64,000 bases of DNA, from NCBI GenBank assembly GCA_028274465.1, contig CM051457.1, positions 11,931,908 to 11,995,907 on the forward strand. The letters are read 5' to 3'. Below the pieces are notes generated by a model, which saw only the letters and a list, made by a program, of their open reading frames with translations, was not told the DNA's origin and made no database searches. The stretch comes from Plantago ovata (lineage: Eukaryota > Streptophyta > Magnoliopsida > Lamiales > Plantaginaceae). The number at the start of each line of letters is the position of its first letter. Positions within the stretch are counted from its first letter, which is position 1. A program made the translations under genes and the position numbers. Of the stretch, positions 22,041 through 34,943 are shown piece by piece.

Positions 22041-23417
22041 TCTCAACTTCTTGGTCTCTTGATTTTGAGCTATAGTGGATTGTTAATCTGATAGAATTAT
22101 TGATTATAATCACCTGTTTGATCGTACTTGGACTTGTATTCGGTGAACGATTGGTTTGATCGTTTTTCATTCAATTCTTGTACAATTTCTTCATCTGCTT
22201 GTTTGTTTATGACACCGTGATATTCCTTTTTTTTTGAGCTCCTCAAAATTTGTAACAGAAAGGTTTAGATTATAGATAGATCATTAATCATGCTTTCTAG
22301 CCTCATTGATGCTTGAGTGAGTTCTTGGAACGTGATGTATATGACTGTAAAGTGTGGAATCTTAAATCATGATCGTCATCCATGCCTCCGGTCTTCACAT
22401 ATATATGCTAGAATATCCCGTTTGGTAAATCGATCCTACTAGTATTCTACTAGTGTTGATCTTTAGCTGTTACTATAATATAAAGCATCAAGTAGTTAGG
22501 TCCCTAACTATATGTGTGTATTTACTGTTAAACCATGTCAATGAGTGAGGGTGAGTTTCATTCTGTTTTCTACTTCATATTTGACTGAAGTATCAATCTT
22601 CATATTTAACTTGAATTCTGGCCCATTCCCTGACATCCAGTGCTTTATATGAGTGTTGTTCTTTAACAACTTAAGAAACTACGTACTTGACTTCTTTGAA
22701 ATATATTACTATCAGTACTATGAGTTGTCCGCAGATATGTTCTTGGTACTTGACTACAATTCTGCTCTGAAATGTGATGCTAGTTTTTGTGATGTGGCTA
22801 TATGTGATATATTTAGATTGGTCTGAAGGAATTAAGGCCCAGGGGCTTATGCCTTATAGTGTTCTTTCAGCAAGAGTTGTGTATGTTTTAATTCTGTTCC
22901 AGTATGTGCAAAAGCTGAGTCATAAAGATTTGCATGAGCTTACAAATTGTTGTTGTTTTGTTCCTGTTTCGCCGTTTGAATCAATAATGCATGTGTATCT
23001 ATATTATACGATATGTTTGAGTGGATTATCATTATAATAGTATGTTTACACTAGAGCATGTGCAGTTTAAGTAGTCCACTTTAATTAAGATATCAAGTAA
23101 ATCCATGATGATATCGTTTACGTTAATTATTGATATTAATTACTCCTATTTACTAATACATATTTTTGGTACATTTTTCTATGCATATGTACGTGATGAG
23201 TTTTTCAAGCATTGATACATAAGGCGCTTGATGTAACTCTACCCGCATTACTGATTTAATGGAGCCTACGCGCTTAATGCCCTGGTTTATATTGCCGTGT
23301 GCATCATCGAAGCAACAGGAGAAATCATTCATGGATAAGTTATATCAAAAATAAGTTTATTTATTTATCTATCTTTTGATCATTCTAAATCATTGAAATA
23401 ACTTGTTGTACTGTATA

Positions 23418-23760
23418 ATTTCTCTATTCCCTGAAGTGATTAGAGATACTTGATGAGGGGTGCAAGATACAGTGGTACACTATTGACATTTTTATAAATT
23501 CGATCCATTTCTTGAAATGAGACATCAAAGATATATAGCACCTGAAGTTGCTATGGCATATGAATGTGAAAAAGATGTCATATGGATACAAATCATGTTT
23601 CTCCAATCCCTTAAGTGATTGGTTACATAAACCATAAAGGGGTTTGCAAGATATACTATTGATACTTTATAAATTTTGTCCACTTATTAAAATGAGACAC
23701 CAAATAAATATAGCACTTGAAAGTTGCTACGATATATCGATGTAAAGATTTGTATCTCTG
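23418..23760 (+). repeat. diverged tandem duplication inside the retrotransposon
   Basis: Two units of roughly 175-180 bp (from about 23418 and 23597) share TTTCTC, CCCT, AAGTGATT, TTGCAAGATA-like and AATGAGACA blocks in the same order. The units have drifted well apart, more than the two LTRs have, so the duplication is older than the insertion. Confidence 0.55.
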
Positions 23761-26485
23761 GAGCTAATAGCCCAACCCCAGCTTATGCCAAGTTGATTCT
23801 GAGAATCACATTCTTGAAATGATTGGAAATACATCACGAATGGTTGTGACTTGAAAAAGATTAGAACACCAATCATCATTGATCAGCTGGCTGATATGTA
23901 CCTCATGTACATCAACAATTTTAAATGTACCTCATGTACATCAATATTTCTTTCCAAAACCGAGACATCTAAATTGGTATTTAGAGTTTATGCAGTAGCC
24001 ATGATCATTATTAGATATCAAAATATATTGGCACTACATATCAATACATGTGTTGCAAAAGCATGAGATATGGTATCATGCACAACATAGATAAATTAAT
24101 CTCGCCAACTTGAAGTTGGGAGAAAGTATTATTTTGGTGATACAAGAAATCAATTGATATGAGGCTACTTGAATATTGAGCATCTCTTATGAATGAAAAT
24201 CCTTGAGTATCATATTCTCAAAAATGAAAGAAAGATGACACACATATACTCTCGATATTGAGAAAGGAATTCACATAGTTATCATATTGGTTGATATCAA
24301 ATTTATCCAATCTCCATTCCCTGAAGTGAATGTGAGTTTTTAGATTTTATACATGGTGCAACAAGTAATTAACCAGTGTGATTGACGCTATTTTCACCTC
24401 AAGTGAAAGAGAAATCAATGAGTATACTGATTTCAATATTCCTAAAGTTTGAAAGTATCCACTCATTCCAATATTCTTGTGGGAATAATTAAAGGTTCCA
24501 GGGGAGTAATCGTTGTGAAGAGCACAATAAATTACTTGGAAAAATTGTGCCAAGAAGATCACAAATTAGACCCACTTCCTGAAGAAGTTGGATATTGTCT
24601 TGCCAATATGTCATAGACAATGACTCGTATAATGTCACATCATTATGGCCAAATTCAAACATATATTGTGTACGAGCATTGTATTGAAATTAACCATTTG
24701 CAAATTGGAGCAAACTATAAGTTGGGCATGCATGCACAAGCGACTATATCGCATAGAAAGACATGAAAAATGACATAGATGTGACAAATATGGCCATCCG
24801 GGTACAAAATTACCCGTTTATGAGAAACTTGAAGTTTCCTTGCGTGAAATGTGCTGAAAGTTTTCTCGTGTTGTAATAATATAATCTGAATGGCAAGACA
24901 CAATATCGAGATTAAGCATGCTAATGGAGATCAAATGAGCAATGTTGCACTCATGCATTTATGAGAATGAATATATGTGGCTAGACGTCCACTAAATAAT
25001 TTGAGAATTGAGTATATTACTCAAATAATTTGATCTCTTATTTGGGATAAATTTATGTTTCAGCACATCGAAAACCCAACTGCTAGAGTTATACACTCCC
25101 ATATGCATCTCCTGAAGAGAACTCATACATGAAGCCTATTTAAACAAAAGTGTGAGTATATCAATATCTAAGCTGGGCATGATCATTTATATTATGTGCC
25201 CCCAATAATGCTAGTTCTCTGAATTAGTTTTTCCCAGCTTAGGGGAGGAAGTACATGATAAGCTGATAAAAACAAATTCATAGAGTGAATTGATCCCCAT
25301 ATATCTGAGAGTTCAAACTTGAACTAAAATACGAAATGCAATTTTCAGCTTCATGTTACTATTTCAATATTTCAAACATGAAATTATATAATTTGAATGT
25401 GGACAACTATGACCCTATTTGTGGCATACCGAGCTACATATCAGTTATATATATGACATGTGTTGAGAATTGAATATCTCGTCGATGATTCATGCACCAG
25501 AAGTGTAACACTTAAATCATGTGGTTCCATCATTACAAAAAATAATGGCAAGAGATGCAGTTGGTACTCTCAAGAGTAAAATTGGCATATACAAATGATG
25601 CCCATATATTGAGATATCTGAAAAATAATAGATGGCCTATAAACATGGAAATGGTACCTCCATATAATATATTCAGATATCCACGATCAGTACTGAATCA
25701 AATAAAGAGATTTGATTATTCAATATACCGGTATACATGGAACCGAGAAATTGAAAAGCATATGCGAAATTCAATGGATATGGATGATTAAACATGTAAA
25801 GGGAATCTTACATGAAAATCCATTTAATGTCGGCAAAGTGATTATAGAAAATGAGCTCATGGACCTGAAGTCCATTTATTTGATGAATTCGAAATTCCGT
25901 ACGGTACCGTTGCATTATCGAGTCAAATTTCATGTGCATCTAGATACTAAGTTTTTCATCATGCATATTATCTTTATTGCTATAGCATTTACATATTCTT
26001 GCTTATTATATTGTAGTTGTTCTAGGTATCATATTGCATACATATACATATTATCATATGATTTGCTCAAAGATTACCACTTAAATATATAACCCTGAAG
26101 GTACGTGGTGCACATGAATTGTCATTAAATTGATTGTGAATTTCTATGATTTGAGAAAGTTTAAGAGATAAGATGAATACTCTCTATATCAGTAATTAGT
26201 CCCTCATGGACTAGAGATATCATGTTGGCAAACATGAAAATTCAATGAATGAGAAAAGTTCTTGAAGAACTAGATTTTGATATATTGTTGAACCTCAATA
26301 CTTATCTATTATGCATGGCTTCACATATTATTGATAAGTATAATATATGTATTCACTATAAGTGAAACATGAGAATTATGAGATATGATTTTCGAGGTTC
26401 TTGAAGAATGAAAAGGAAGCTATGTTGCAAACAAGGGGAGATAAAGCAACAGTGAGAGCTTTTGCGCATCATACAACTTGCTACA

Positions 26486-27030
26486 CTTTTTCCCTTCGTC
26501 TAGGTTTTTATCCCGTTGGATTTTTCCTAGCAAGGTTTTTAACGAGCTAGCATTATAAGCGCACATAACTATCTCCCAATCTCCATGATGATCATACATT
26601 GGCTAAAACAAGGTCATAGACCTTATTGGTTATTTTACAACCATATATATATATACGATTGAGATCTAATGAGTATTGAAATCATTTTATGACAAGATTA
26701 TTCTTTTAATTGTCTTCAAGTGTTCGAGAGACTCCCCTCATGAAGTCAGTGCATATATGACCGACGTTCATCTTCAACCATGGTCTACAAGAAGGTTTCA
26801 TACGAGCACAACAGATTCGCTCAATTGAAGATATTGCATATTTGTTCACCGTGTGATTCCAACATCATCAGTTTAGCAGTTCGTTTGAAAGATTGCATTG
26901 TGAAGTCTCAAAGACTTGAAGTGATGTTTCAATCAGGGGAGACGGATACGCGCTGCACTCTTTTTCCCTTGACTAAGTTTTTATCCCACTGGGTTTTTCT
27001 TAGCAAGGTTTTTAATGAGGCAGTACTATC
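26486..27030 (+). repeat. duplicated copia 3' motif
   Basis: A block of about 70 bp containing TTTTTCCCTT, GTTTTTATCCC and TTTTTCCTAGCAAGGTTTT occurs at about 26488-26555 and again at about 26958-27028. This block is usual in the 3' untranslated part of plant copia elements just before the polypurine tract. Two copies suggest an internal duplication or template switch. Confidence 0.6.
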
Positions 27031-27074
27031 ACAGCGTACCCGCGATCTTCAACTCATGTTTCATTCAAGGGGAG

Positions 27075-27269
27075 TGTTATGGATAATTATAGGAATGTAA
27101 CAAGAGTCTACTGATCTCTCTAGTTTGTTAGTTAGTTACGTGTATTTCTCTAGTTTGTTAATCTCCAGATAGACTTTAGAGATACTTTCCTAGTTGTATA
27201 TATACACTCTCATGTACTCCCATATTGATTAACGAGAATAATATTTTCTCTTCCATTTATCATTCAACA
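27075..27269 (+). repeat. 3' LTR
   Basis: 195-bp copy of the 5' LTR, ending TTCAACA, followed directly by the AGAAG target duplication at 27270-27274. Confidence 0.9.
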
Positions 27270-27274
27270 AGAAG

Positions 27275-29280
27275 TAAATAGTTAGGCCATGTTTGGTTTG
27301 CACATTTTGTGCCTGTGGCATTTATGTAAATAAAGCACGGTCAACTCTAAAAATGTGATTTTTAGTCCTAAATGTAATTGTGGGCATAATGAGATTATTT
27401 TTGAGATACCTCTTCTTATTGTGGTCTTTTAATCAATTTTATCAAGATATCAAATTGCTACACTAAACTAGATTTTCATACGAAGCATGGAGACTTGGTG
27501 CACACAACACGCCTGACGCCACATGATACCTCTTGTGGTTTCACTTGTCAAACGAACATTGAAACTAATAATTTTGTTTACTTAACTTGCAAACATTTTT
27601 AACTTTTTTATAATGTAAATGTCAAACGTCAATAGTAGTTTACTAAAGTGCACGTTCCAAAATAGCGAAGGTAGTTTTTTCAATTATGGAGTAATTGCTT
27701 GAGGAAGCCGGTGAACACGTTACCTTAAAAGTTTACTTTTATGTGTAAGAAACTGGAAACAGAATATAATGACATCAAAGTCAATAAAACTAATTGGGTT
27801 AGTGGTATATCGCTGTTGGATCTGTCCGTCGTTGCAATCTGGCCCCAATATATTCCCCTAATCCAATGTACTCACACGGCTTGCTTGTGATTTTGACTTT
27901 AACTTTGGTTTTTAGCCATACACACCACTTTGTAAAATCATTTATTCCCCATTTATTTATTCTTGAATCTTGATTTCTTCCCACCAACAAGATACATCCT
28001 CATCTCCATTTCTTTTTGTCTTTTTCTTACCATACTTGTATAAGTTTCAAATAATTAGTTTCCTTAACAAATAATTGTTGTATTACATAAATAAATTAGA
28101 GGACCATCTGGTATTTCTTTGTCCGTATTGTGATAATAAGAATTTATTATTTTCATCAAAAAAATATTATTTGCCGATAAGCCCACATTAGTCATTAGAC
28201 CCACGCACCAATTACAAGGCATCTAAGTTCATGATACTTATAGCTTCATTTTCTTATTCTCCAGCCCAAACCTAAATTAGTCATTAGCAAGTCAAATGTT
28301 GATGGGCCAAGCCAGACATCCCACTTTTCATTTTAGGGCTTGGAGTGTGCACAAAAAAGGTAGAAGAAACCACAAACCTAGGGAAAGATCGATACGAAAA
28401 ATTACTTGTCAACGAGATAAAATTGATATCCATAACTGGAAGTAAATCTGTTATATATTAGAAAAATCCTAACAAAATTCTAGTTTGATGGTAAAAGTAA
28501 CAAGTATACCCAAGAGTAGGTGGGTGAAAAATGGAATGAACAAGATGATATCCTCGACTGGGGCCAGACATAAATGCCTCCTTATCCAAAGAGGAAAAGT
28601 GAATAATGATAGTAAATGCAAATATGGTCCAGGAGTGTACTGTGTAACATACCTTTTGCTCTCTTCTTCCATTATACATTGTCAAAAGACTCAAAACAAC
28701 AATGCGATCGAGTAAAGTTTAATAATAATCCGAGGAGTCTGCTCCAAGTTATGTCCGACTGTTGTTGTTTGATTCCAGATATGTACGTATACCACTCCCA
28801 CCGCAATGTCAAGGTCCCTCCCCCGCATAAACAATTAGTACATGTACAACTCCTAGGCCTAAAAGTGTACCTAATTACAACCCCTAATTAATCCATCTGT
28901 ATATAAAATTTTCATTTACAAAATGTTAAAAAAATTCATTTAATCTCGTATTAATCTTGAATCATATAAAAAAATTAATTTTTAAATTTATGTTATCAAA
29001 ATATTATGGTCATTATATTTTATAAATTAATTTATAAAGTTTTATTCCCTATTTCGTCCTTGAACTTCTTAGGAACACTAGTTCGGAACTTCGGATCACC
29101 TCACATTCAACCAGAACTAGAGAATTATTACTCTCTTCAGTCCTTTTTTCTTTTTGATAACTTCTAATAGGGCCCGAATCGCAAAGCCCTGATTCTAGCT
29201 AACTACGTACAATTTCAATCTACCAAAGCCTAATATCGGAGTTGTAATGTTCCAGTTTATTTGGGAGACTTATAGCTCCC
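27275..29280. other. intergenic, no gene seen
   Basis: No recognisable gene. Small open frames at 28458-28694 (both strands) have no known relatives that I can name. AT-rich, with no clear transposon ends except the possible right end of the GGAGCT-rich element near 27284-27303. Confidence 0.45.
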
Positions 29281-29430
29281 AGATTTTTTTATTAAGCTAC
29301 TAAAAATTTATTAATCATCGAATAAAAGTTTATTTATACAATAGGTGCATAAGGGATGCACACCATAAACGTAAAACCTCAAATTCACAAAAATCTATCA
29401 AGAAAGGAATCTTAAACAAGAGCAAACCCC
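29281..29430 (-). mobile_element. possible decayed SINE
   Basis: A T-run at the left, then sequence sharing GTGCATAAGG(G/A)ATGCACA and a few nearby blocks with the SINE at 49367-49551, in the same orientation. No target duplication or B-box was found. Weak call. Confidence 0.3.
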
Positions 29431-32400
29431 AATTCCGTTATGATTGTAGCTCTACTTGACCCCCCTCGTCTAGTATGTTAATTCTAGTACTAGCAAGGTG
29501 TCAAAATCCGGAGAGTTTACAAGTTGTACCACCAACTTTTAATCAAGTCCAAAGGAGTGTGCATATTTTTACTAACAAGTTTATGGAACTTAGCTCGCTA
29601 TTACGAGATCGGAGCAGGCGGAGCTTCGGTGGAGGGTGCTCCCCCATAGAAAATACAACTTAATTGGTCATGATATAATATGCAGCCCCACCACACATGG
29701 CAATTAGCGGCAGTGTCCCGATCGATGTTACGATTTATATGTCTATCTTTCCACTTGTAAGCGAATAAAGGGTTGAATATTAATTTCAATCACTTCTAGC
29801 TCATTTGGAAGAAAAGAAAAAGGAAATGGAAAGTACGTAGGAAGTGGTTTCCAACCAGAGCGGACCCCTTTAGTTTCACATCACAATTAAATTCACAACA
29901 ATTAATGAATCAATCAATCAATTTGGTTAACTTATTGCTATGGACACTAGAAAATGATCGATTGAACCTCACACTAACTAACTAACATGCATGCTTCAAA
30001 TATCTTCTTTCTAATTGTTGTATTTAAGCACACCATTTGTACAATACCTCACCTCTATTTTCTGTCGGTGCCTGGATTACTCATGATAAGTACGTACGTA
30101 TCACTATTCTTGTACGTATCACCATATCATAGATATTACAAACAATAATTCATCGATCCCCTTGTGATATGGTGTAGAAAATAGCGAATTACCATGTCAC
30201 GCGTATTGACACTGTGTAAGAGGCTAACAATATCATTGAAGATGCAAGATTACTACCCTCGAGGTCATGCCCCCCTCCTCGAGTTAGGTCCCGCCCCATC
30301 CTTCCAAGAGGCATTCACGCTATGCTCTCTCTTCAGCCTTCAGGTTGATTATCTAATTACTCAAGAAGGACCATGCCACGTCATTCCATAGTCACACAAC
30401 AACAAGCAAACAAGATGCCTACTTTCACGGGATCTCAACCCCGAAGTTTTTCTATAAATACCTTAGCCCGAAATATTTATGAAGTATGCATTTATGAACT
30501 CTCCAAACTCTTTCCTAAAAGCTCTCTGAAGGTAATATTGCTACCGTCGTAATTACTGTTAATTCACTACCGATTTGCCTGAGGCAATCTTGTTAAAAAG
30601 GGAACGTCTGGCCAGAGGCTAACCACTACAGGGATAAAAGCATATTAGATTAGTAGTTAAATGGAAGAATTGACCTGACACGCAATTTCATCATGTCAAA
30701 ATTCAAGTAGACGACCATCGACTCAATTATGTTTAAAACTTGCATTTTATTCATACAATGATACTGTACAATTAAATTACAATATTTAATTATATGTGTA
30801 CTAAGGTCAACTCGAAGTTGATCCACACCGAATCTCGATCCACATAGGTAACCAAATCAATTTTCCAATCTAGGTTTCAAAACAAAAATCAATGTTCAAA
30901 CCCCAAAGTCGCATATCACTTGAGAGTACTCTAAACTCAATATAGAAGTTGGATAACATTATTGCATAATAAGGTCTTTAAGAAAAAAATAACAAATATT
31001 ACAACTACTCATTTACAAAATCTTGTATCAACTTATACCTACACACCTAAACTATCTTATGTCTCTGCAAGGGAACGAACCCTACATCTCTCGTTCATCA
31101 CTCCAACTCCCTTTCACTGCACTACCTTATAAGTCCGTAATAAGGCCTTTAAGGGACGGCGGTTCAGTCCTAATATGGTGTCAGAGCAGTCTCAAGACAA
31201 TGATGGTTTTTTTCTCCATAATAGGTTTGAATCGGGTATACACCAGTATTCAATGGTCTAAGTGTAGAGTTGATCGTCATACATATTTATATGTGAGGCA
31301 TGTTGAAACGCGAAAATCTATATCGTGTGAGCGACTATTAAAAGAGTGATGTTTTAATTTAAATATTTATAATGCATGAATTAGATAGAGGGAGTTGTGA
31401 GTCTTGCCATTAACTGAAATGAATCCGTAAATTACAAAGGCCTTCAATCATGGGTCACCTCTTAAATTATATACGCAGACATTCATGTCGTAAAAACCAT
31501 ACCCCCGTGCGTGCACGACATGGGTTAGCTGTATATACTTTATTGTATTTTATTCCGATCAATGACTAATTAACCAACCAATAATCAGCAAACATGCAGA
31601 AATATCAACACTCAATAACTCAAAATAGAACGATTCAAGTGATTTAACTCGGTAAATGACAGGAAAAACACACTGAAATTCTCACTAGCTAATTGCACTA
31701 GAATTGGAATAACTGGAAAGCTTATATATATAGGCTTTGTTTTCGCGGCATAAATATAAGGAACCGTTGGATCATCTCATTGAAACCTGGCCATCTTTAA
31801 CATGCCATGTTGCCCTAGTAAAGCTTATATTTTCCTACATTTTGTTGATACTTGGACTTTTCAAGTTGTCTAGTCTAATCGGATCGATTTTTAAATAAGT
31901 GCGGTGTTAGATGAATTTAAGAAAATTGGATATTTCACACCTCACAATTAGTTCAAGTTTTTGGGACGGTTGAAATTTTATTTATTTTTTAAATGACAAA
32001 TGTTACAACTATTTCTACGCTACTGCCATACAACATCATATACTACATTATATCTCTACATATGCACCTCTACTTTACCATCCCAATTCTATTCCACTAA
32101 ACCACCTTATAACTCTTGGGAAGATTTAATTTATATCATTTGAAATTCATTACCAAGGAAATTTGATCATCTCAATTATCAAATTATCTATAGGTTTTTT
32201 ACTTTTAATGATTGTAAATTTCCCGGGAAGGGGGTGGCGGTGGGGTGTTATATGTAATTGAAGATAAATTAAAGGAATTGTTTAGGTGAATTTTCCTAAT
32301 AACCGACGAATCATGGCATGAAGTCACGAACAATTGGCACTGATCATGATGTATACAGTATTCTGTTCACATCAAGAACCTTCTTAAACACACACACTTG

Positions 32401-32534
32401 ATCAGTCATTATTATTTCAAATATTAATAATTAGTGAAGAAATATTATATAATATAGTAACTATACTTAATACTTACATGGTCTCCAAATGGAGCGTTGT
32501 GTCATAAACAAATTAAAATTGTGAACACTGAAAT
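29431..32534. other. intergenic, possible LTR-retroelement scraps, no gene
   Basis: No gene recognised. 30200-30600 has a C/T-rich stretch, then TCTATAAATACC (TATA-like) about 130 bp before CTGAAGGTAATATTG, as in some plant Gypsy LTRs. TGGTGTCAGAGCAG at about 31178 resembles an initiator-Met tRNA primer-binding site (TGGTATCAGAGC). Neither could be joined to a full element. Confidence 0.35.
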
Positions 32535-32722
32535 TCCTCCATTTCATTAATTTCAAACTTGTTATAATATATGATTGACTTTTTTTTACAAATTTTAACA
32601 ATAAATTACAGAGTTTAATTTTTTATTATAAAAATATTTAATTAGTTGATTAATTTTTATAATACAATTTTATTATAATGTAATTAATTAATTAGTGTAT
32701 GAAATTTGTAATGGAAGAGATT
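32535..32722. mobile_element. degenerate Stowaway-like MITE
   Basis: CCTCCATTTCATTAATTTCA on the left and, inverted, GTATGAAATTTGTAATGGAAG on the right enclose a very AT-rich centre. End similarity is imperfect and the TA target is not certain. Confidence 0.45.
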
Positions 32723-33044
32723 AATAAATATTTAATTATTATAGTACATGACCACATGATGAGATATGATTTCACAAGTGTTGATTGAAGGGCCCTGCAG
32801 TACAGTACTGCGGTGCACCTCAGTTTCCTTCCTGCATTCCTCTTCTCCTTCCTCTTTATAACCAAACCATTTCCAATCTTTCATTCCTCAGGGTCCAATT
32901 CTCCCAATAGAATTGCACTCTTTATCATCTCATCTCAAACCCAACTTATCATCATCATTTTTTCCAAATTACAACCACCACAGCCAAAAACAAAAAACAA
33001 AAGAAGAAACGAACAGGACCGCGAGTTAGTAGAGGATCAATCAA

Positions 33045-33070
33045 ATAATAACAATAATAATAATAATAAT
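33045..33070 (+). repeat. AAT microsatellite abutting the GAE start codon
   Basis: AATAATAACAATAATAATAA and onward, directly in front of, and overlapping, the ATG of GAE: the last AAT unit supplies the AT of ATG. Length changes would alter only the leader, not the reading frame. Confidence 0.85.
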
Positions 33071-34512
33071 GCAGTACCACACTATGATCAGCAGTAGCTC
33101 AATATCATCACCCTCAGACAAAGTCAAAACCACCAAACTCGACCGCTACAACAGCTACCTCCGCCGCGTCTCCACCACCAAACTCCTCCAAGCCTCCTCC
33201 AAGCTCCTCTTCCGCGTCACCCTCCTCATCGCCCTCCTCCTCATCTTCTTCTTCACCATCAACCACCCTCAAGTCGCCTCCTCCGATGACACCAACCACC
33301 CCCACATCCACACATCCTCCGCTTTCCTCTCCTCCGCATGGTACTCCTCCTCCTCCTTCGAGAAGAAGATCCGCCACTCCGCCACCCCTCGCCGAACCAA
33401 CGGGTTCTCCGTCCTGGTGACCGGAGCGGCTGGGTTCGTGGGGTCCCACTGCTCCTTAGCCTTGAAGAAACGTGGGGACGGAGTGTTGGGCATCGACAAC
33501 TTCAACTCCTACTACGACGTGTCCTTGAAACGTGATCGACAGAGCCTCCTTCAGAAACACGAGATCTTCATAGTAGAAGGTGACATTAATGATAACAAAC
33601 TTTTACTCAAGCTCTTCGATGTGGTCCCCTTCACCCACATCCTCCACCTCGCCGCCCAGGCCGGCGTACGCTACGCAATGCAGAATCCACTCTCCTACGT
33701 CCACTCCAACATCGCCGGCTTCGTCAACTTACTTGAAGTCGCTAAAAATGCCGACCCACAGCCCGCCATCGTCTGGGCCTCTTCCAGCTCCGTTTATGGC
33801 CTTAACACCCAGGTAATAATAACAACACGACCATCTCTTTTTTTAAATTGTTTACGTATTTAATAATTTTATGAACATGTAGGTACCGTTCTCGGAGAAC
33901 CACCGAACGGACCAGCCCGCAAGTCTCTACGCGGCCACGAAAAAGGCCGGGGAGGAAATCGCGCACACGTACAATCACATTTACGGATTATCATTGACCG
34001 GTTTGCGGTTCTTCACCGTGTACGGTCCGTGGGGCAGACCGGACATGGCCTACTATTTCTTCACTAAGGACATACTACAAGGTAAGGGGATCAACGTGTA
34101 CGTCACACAGGAGGAGAAAGAGGTGGCGCGTGATTTCACGTACATTGATGACATAGTGAAAGGGTGTGTCGGTGCGATCGACACGGCGGAAAAGAGTACA
34201 GGAAAAGGCGGGAAGAAGAGGGGGCCGGCTCAGCTGAGAGTTTATAACTTGGGGAACACGTCGCCGGTGACGGTGGGGAAGCTGGTGGGGATATTGGAAG
34301 GGCTTTTGGGGACGAAAGCTAAGAAGAAGGTGATCAGAATGCCAAGAAATGGGGACGTGCCTTACACGCACGCGAACGTGAGCCTGGCTTATAAGGATTT
34401 CGGGTACAAACCGGTAACGGATTTGGGAACCGGGTTGAGGAAGTTTGTTAAGTGGTACGTTGGGTATTACGGGATTCAGACAAGGGCAAAAAGGGAAAGT
34501 CAGGGGAATTAA
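33069..34512 (+). CDS. GAE: UDP-glucuronate 4-epimerase
   Basis: Two exons, 33069-33812 (248 codons) and 33883-34512 (209 codons plus TAA), joined across a 70-bp GT-AG intron, phase 0; 457 residues. It converts UDP-glucuronate to UDP-galacturonate, the precursor of pectin, in the Golgi. Domains: short cytosolic N-terminus, one membrane anchor at about residues 48-64 (FRVTLLIALLLIFFFTI), a variable stem, then an extended SDR fold. The NAD motif TGAAGFVGSH is at 118-127, SSSSVYG is present, and the catalytic YxxxK has Tyr264 and Lys268. FTVYGPWGRPDMA and ARDFTYIDDIVKG are conserved. The protein is close to Arabidopsis GAE1-6, which as far as I recall lack introns. The junction LNTQ/VPFSE aligns without gap. 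A second ATG five codons in is a possible start. Confidence 0.97.
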
Positions 34513-34943
34513 ATGTTGGGTTGATTTTTAATGATGATGGGATCTATCATGGGACCGTTGTGTCACATGGCGATAGTGGGGTACATGTTTCCTTTTTTTG
34601 TTTCTTTCTTTATAGACAGCTAATTAGTTAATTAAATTATATAAATATATAATACAGCCAATTATATACTGTATTTTTTTTGCTTCATGAAATAATTGTA
34701 ATAGTAGGAGGATATATACATGTAGAATTCATATATTTCATGAGTGTTGAAATCTGTGCACAAAAGAGTGATGCAGATCAACCTTGTACCCTGAAACTGT
34801 ATAATTAATTATATATGATGATAAATTATCAATCCACAAATTTCTGGCTATTCCTCATTTTATTATTAGCTTTTGATATTCTCGATTAAATGTTCCATTT
34901 CATTTTGGATATAAAGATTAATGTATATACAAACTCTTGAAAA
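34513..34943 (+). other. GAE 3' flank
   Basis: Probable 3' untranslated region, then AT-rich spacer. No convincing AATAAA was found; no other gene. Confidence 0.4.

Larger units (their letters stand above)
21208..27269 (+). mobile_element. LTR retrotransposon, Ty1/copia-like, apparently non-autonomous
   Basis: Two 195-bp LTRs (21208-21402 and 27075-27269), TGTTATGG...TTCAACA, differ at one noticed base. The target duplication is AGAAG (21203-21207 and 27270-27274). After the 5' LTR comes CGTTATCAGCACGA, a leader sequence common in copia elements; a purine tract CAAGGGGAG precedes the 3' LTR. The 5.67-kb interior has no long open frame. Only scraps resemble copia pol, for example near 25200-25260, and stop codons are frequent throughout. 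Near-identical LTRs around a ruined interior suggest a non-autonomous element moved by proteins made elsewhere. It interrupts the GGAGCT-rich element on its left. Confidence 0.85.

Noticed and set aside
25555..26092. Open frames inside the LTR retrotransposon
   Set aside because: No recognisable domain and many stops around; treated as decayed element sequence, not host genes.
32813..33097. Upstream frame in GAE leader
   Set aside because: Begins with GTG, has low complexity, and runs into the microsatellite.
33114..33449. Minus-strand Gly/Glu-rich open frame
   Set aside because: Shadow of the C-rich GAE exon 1.
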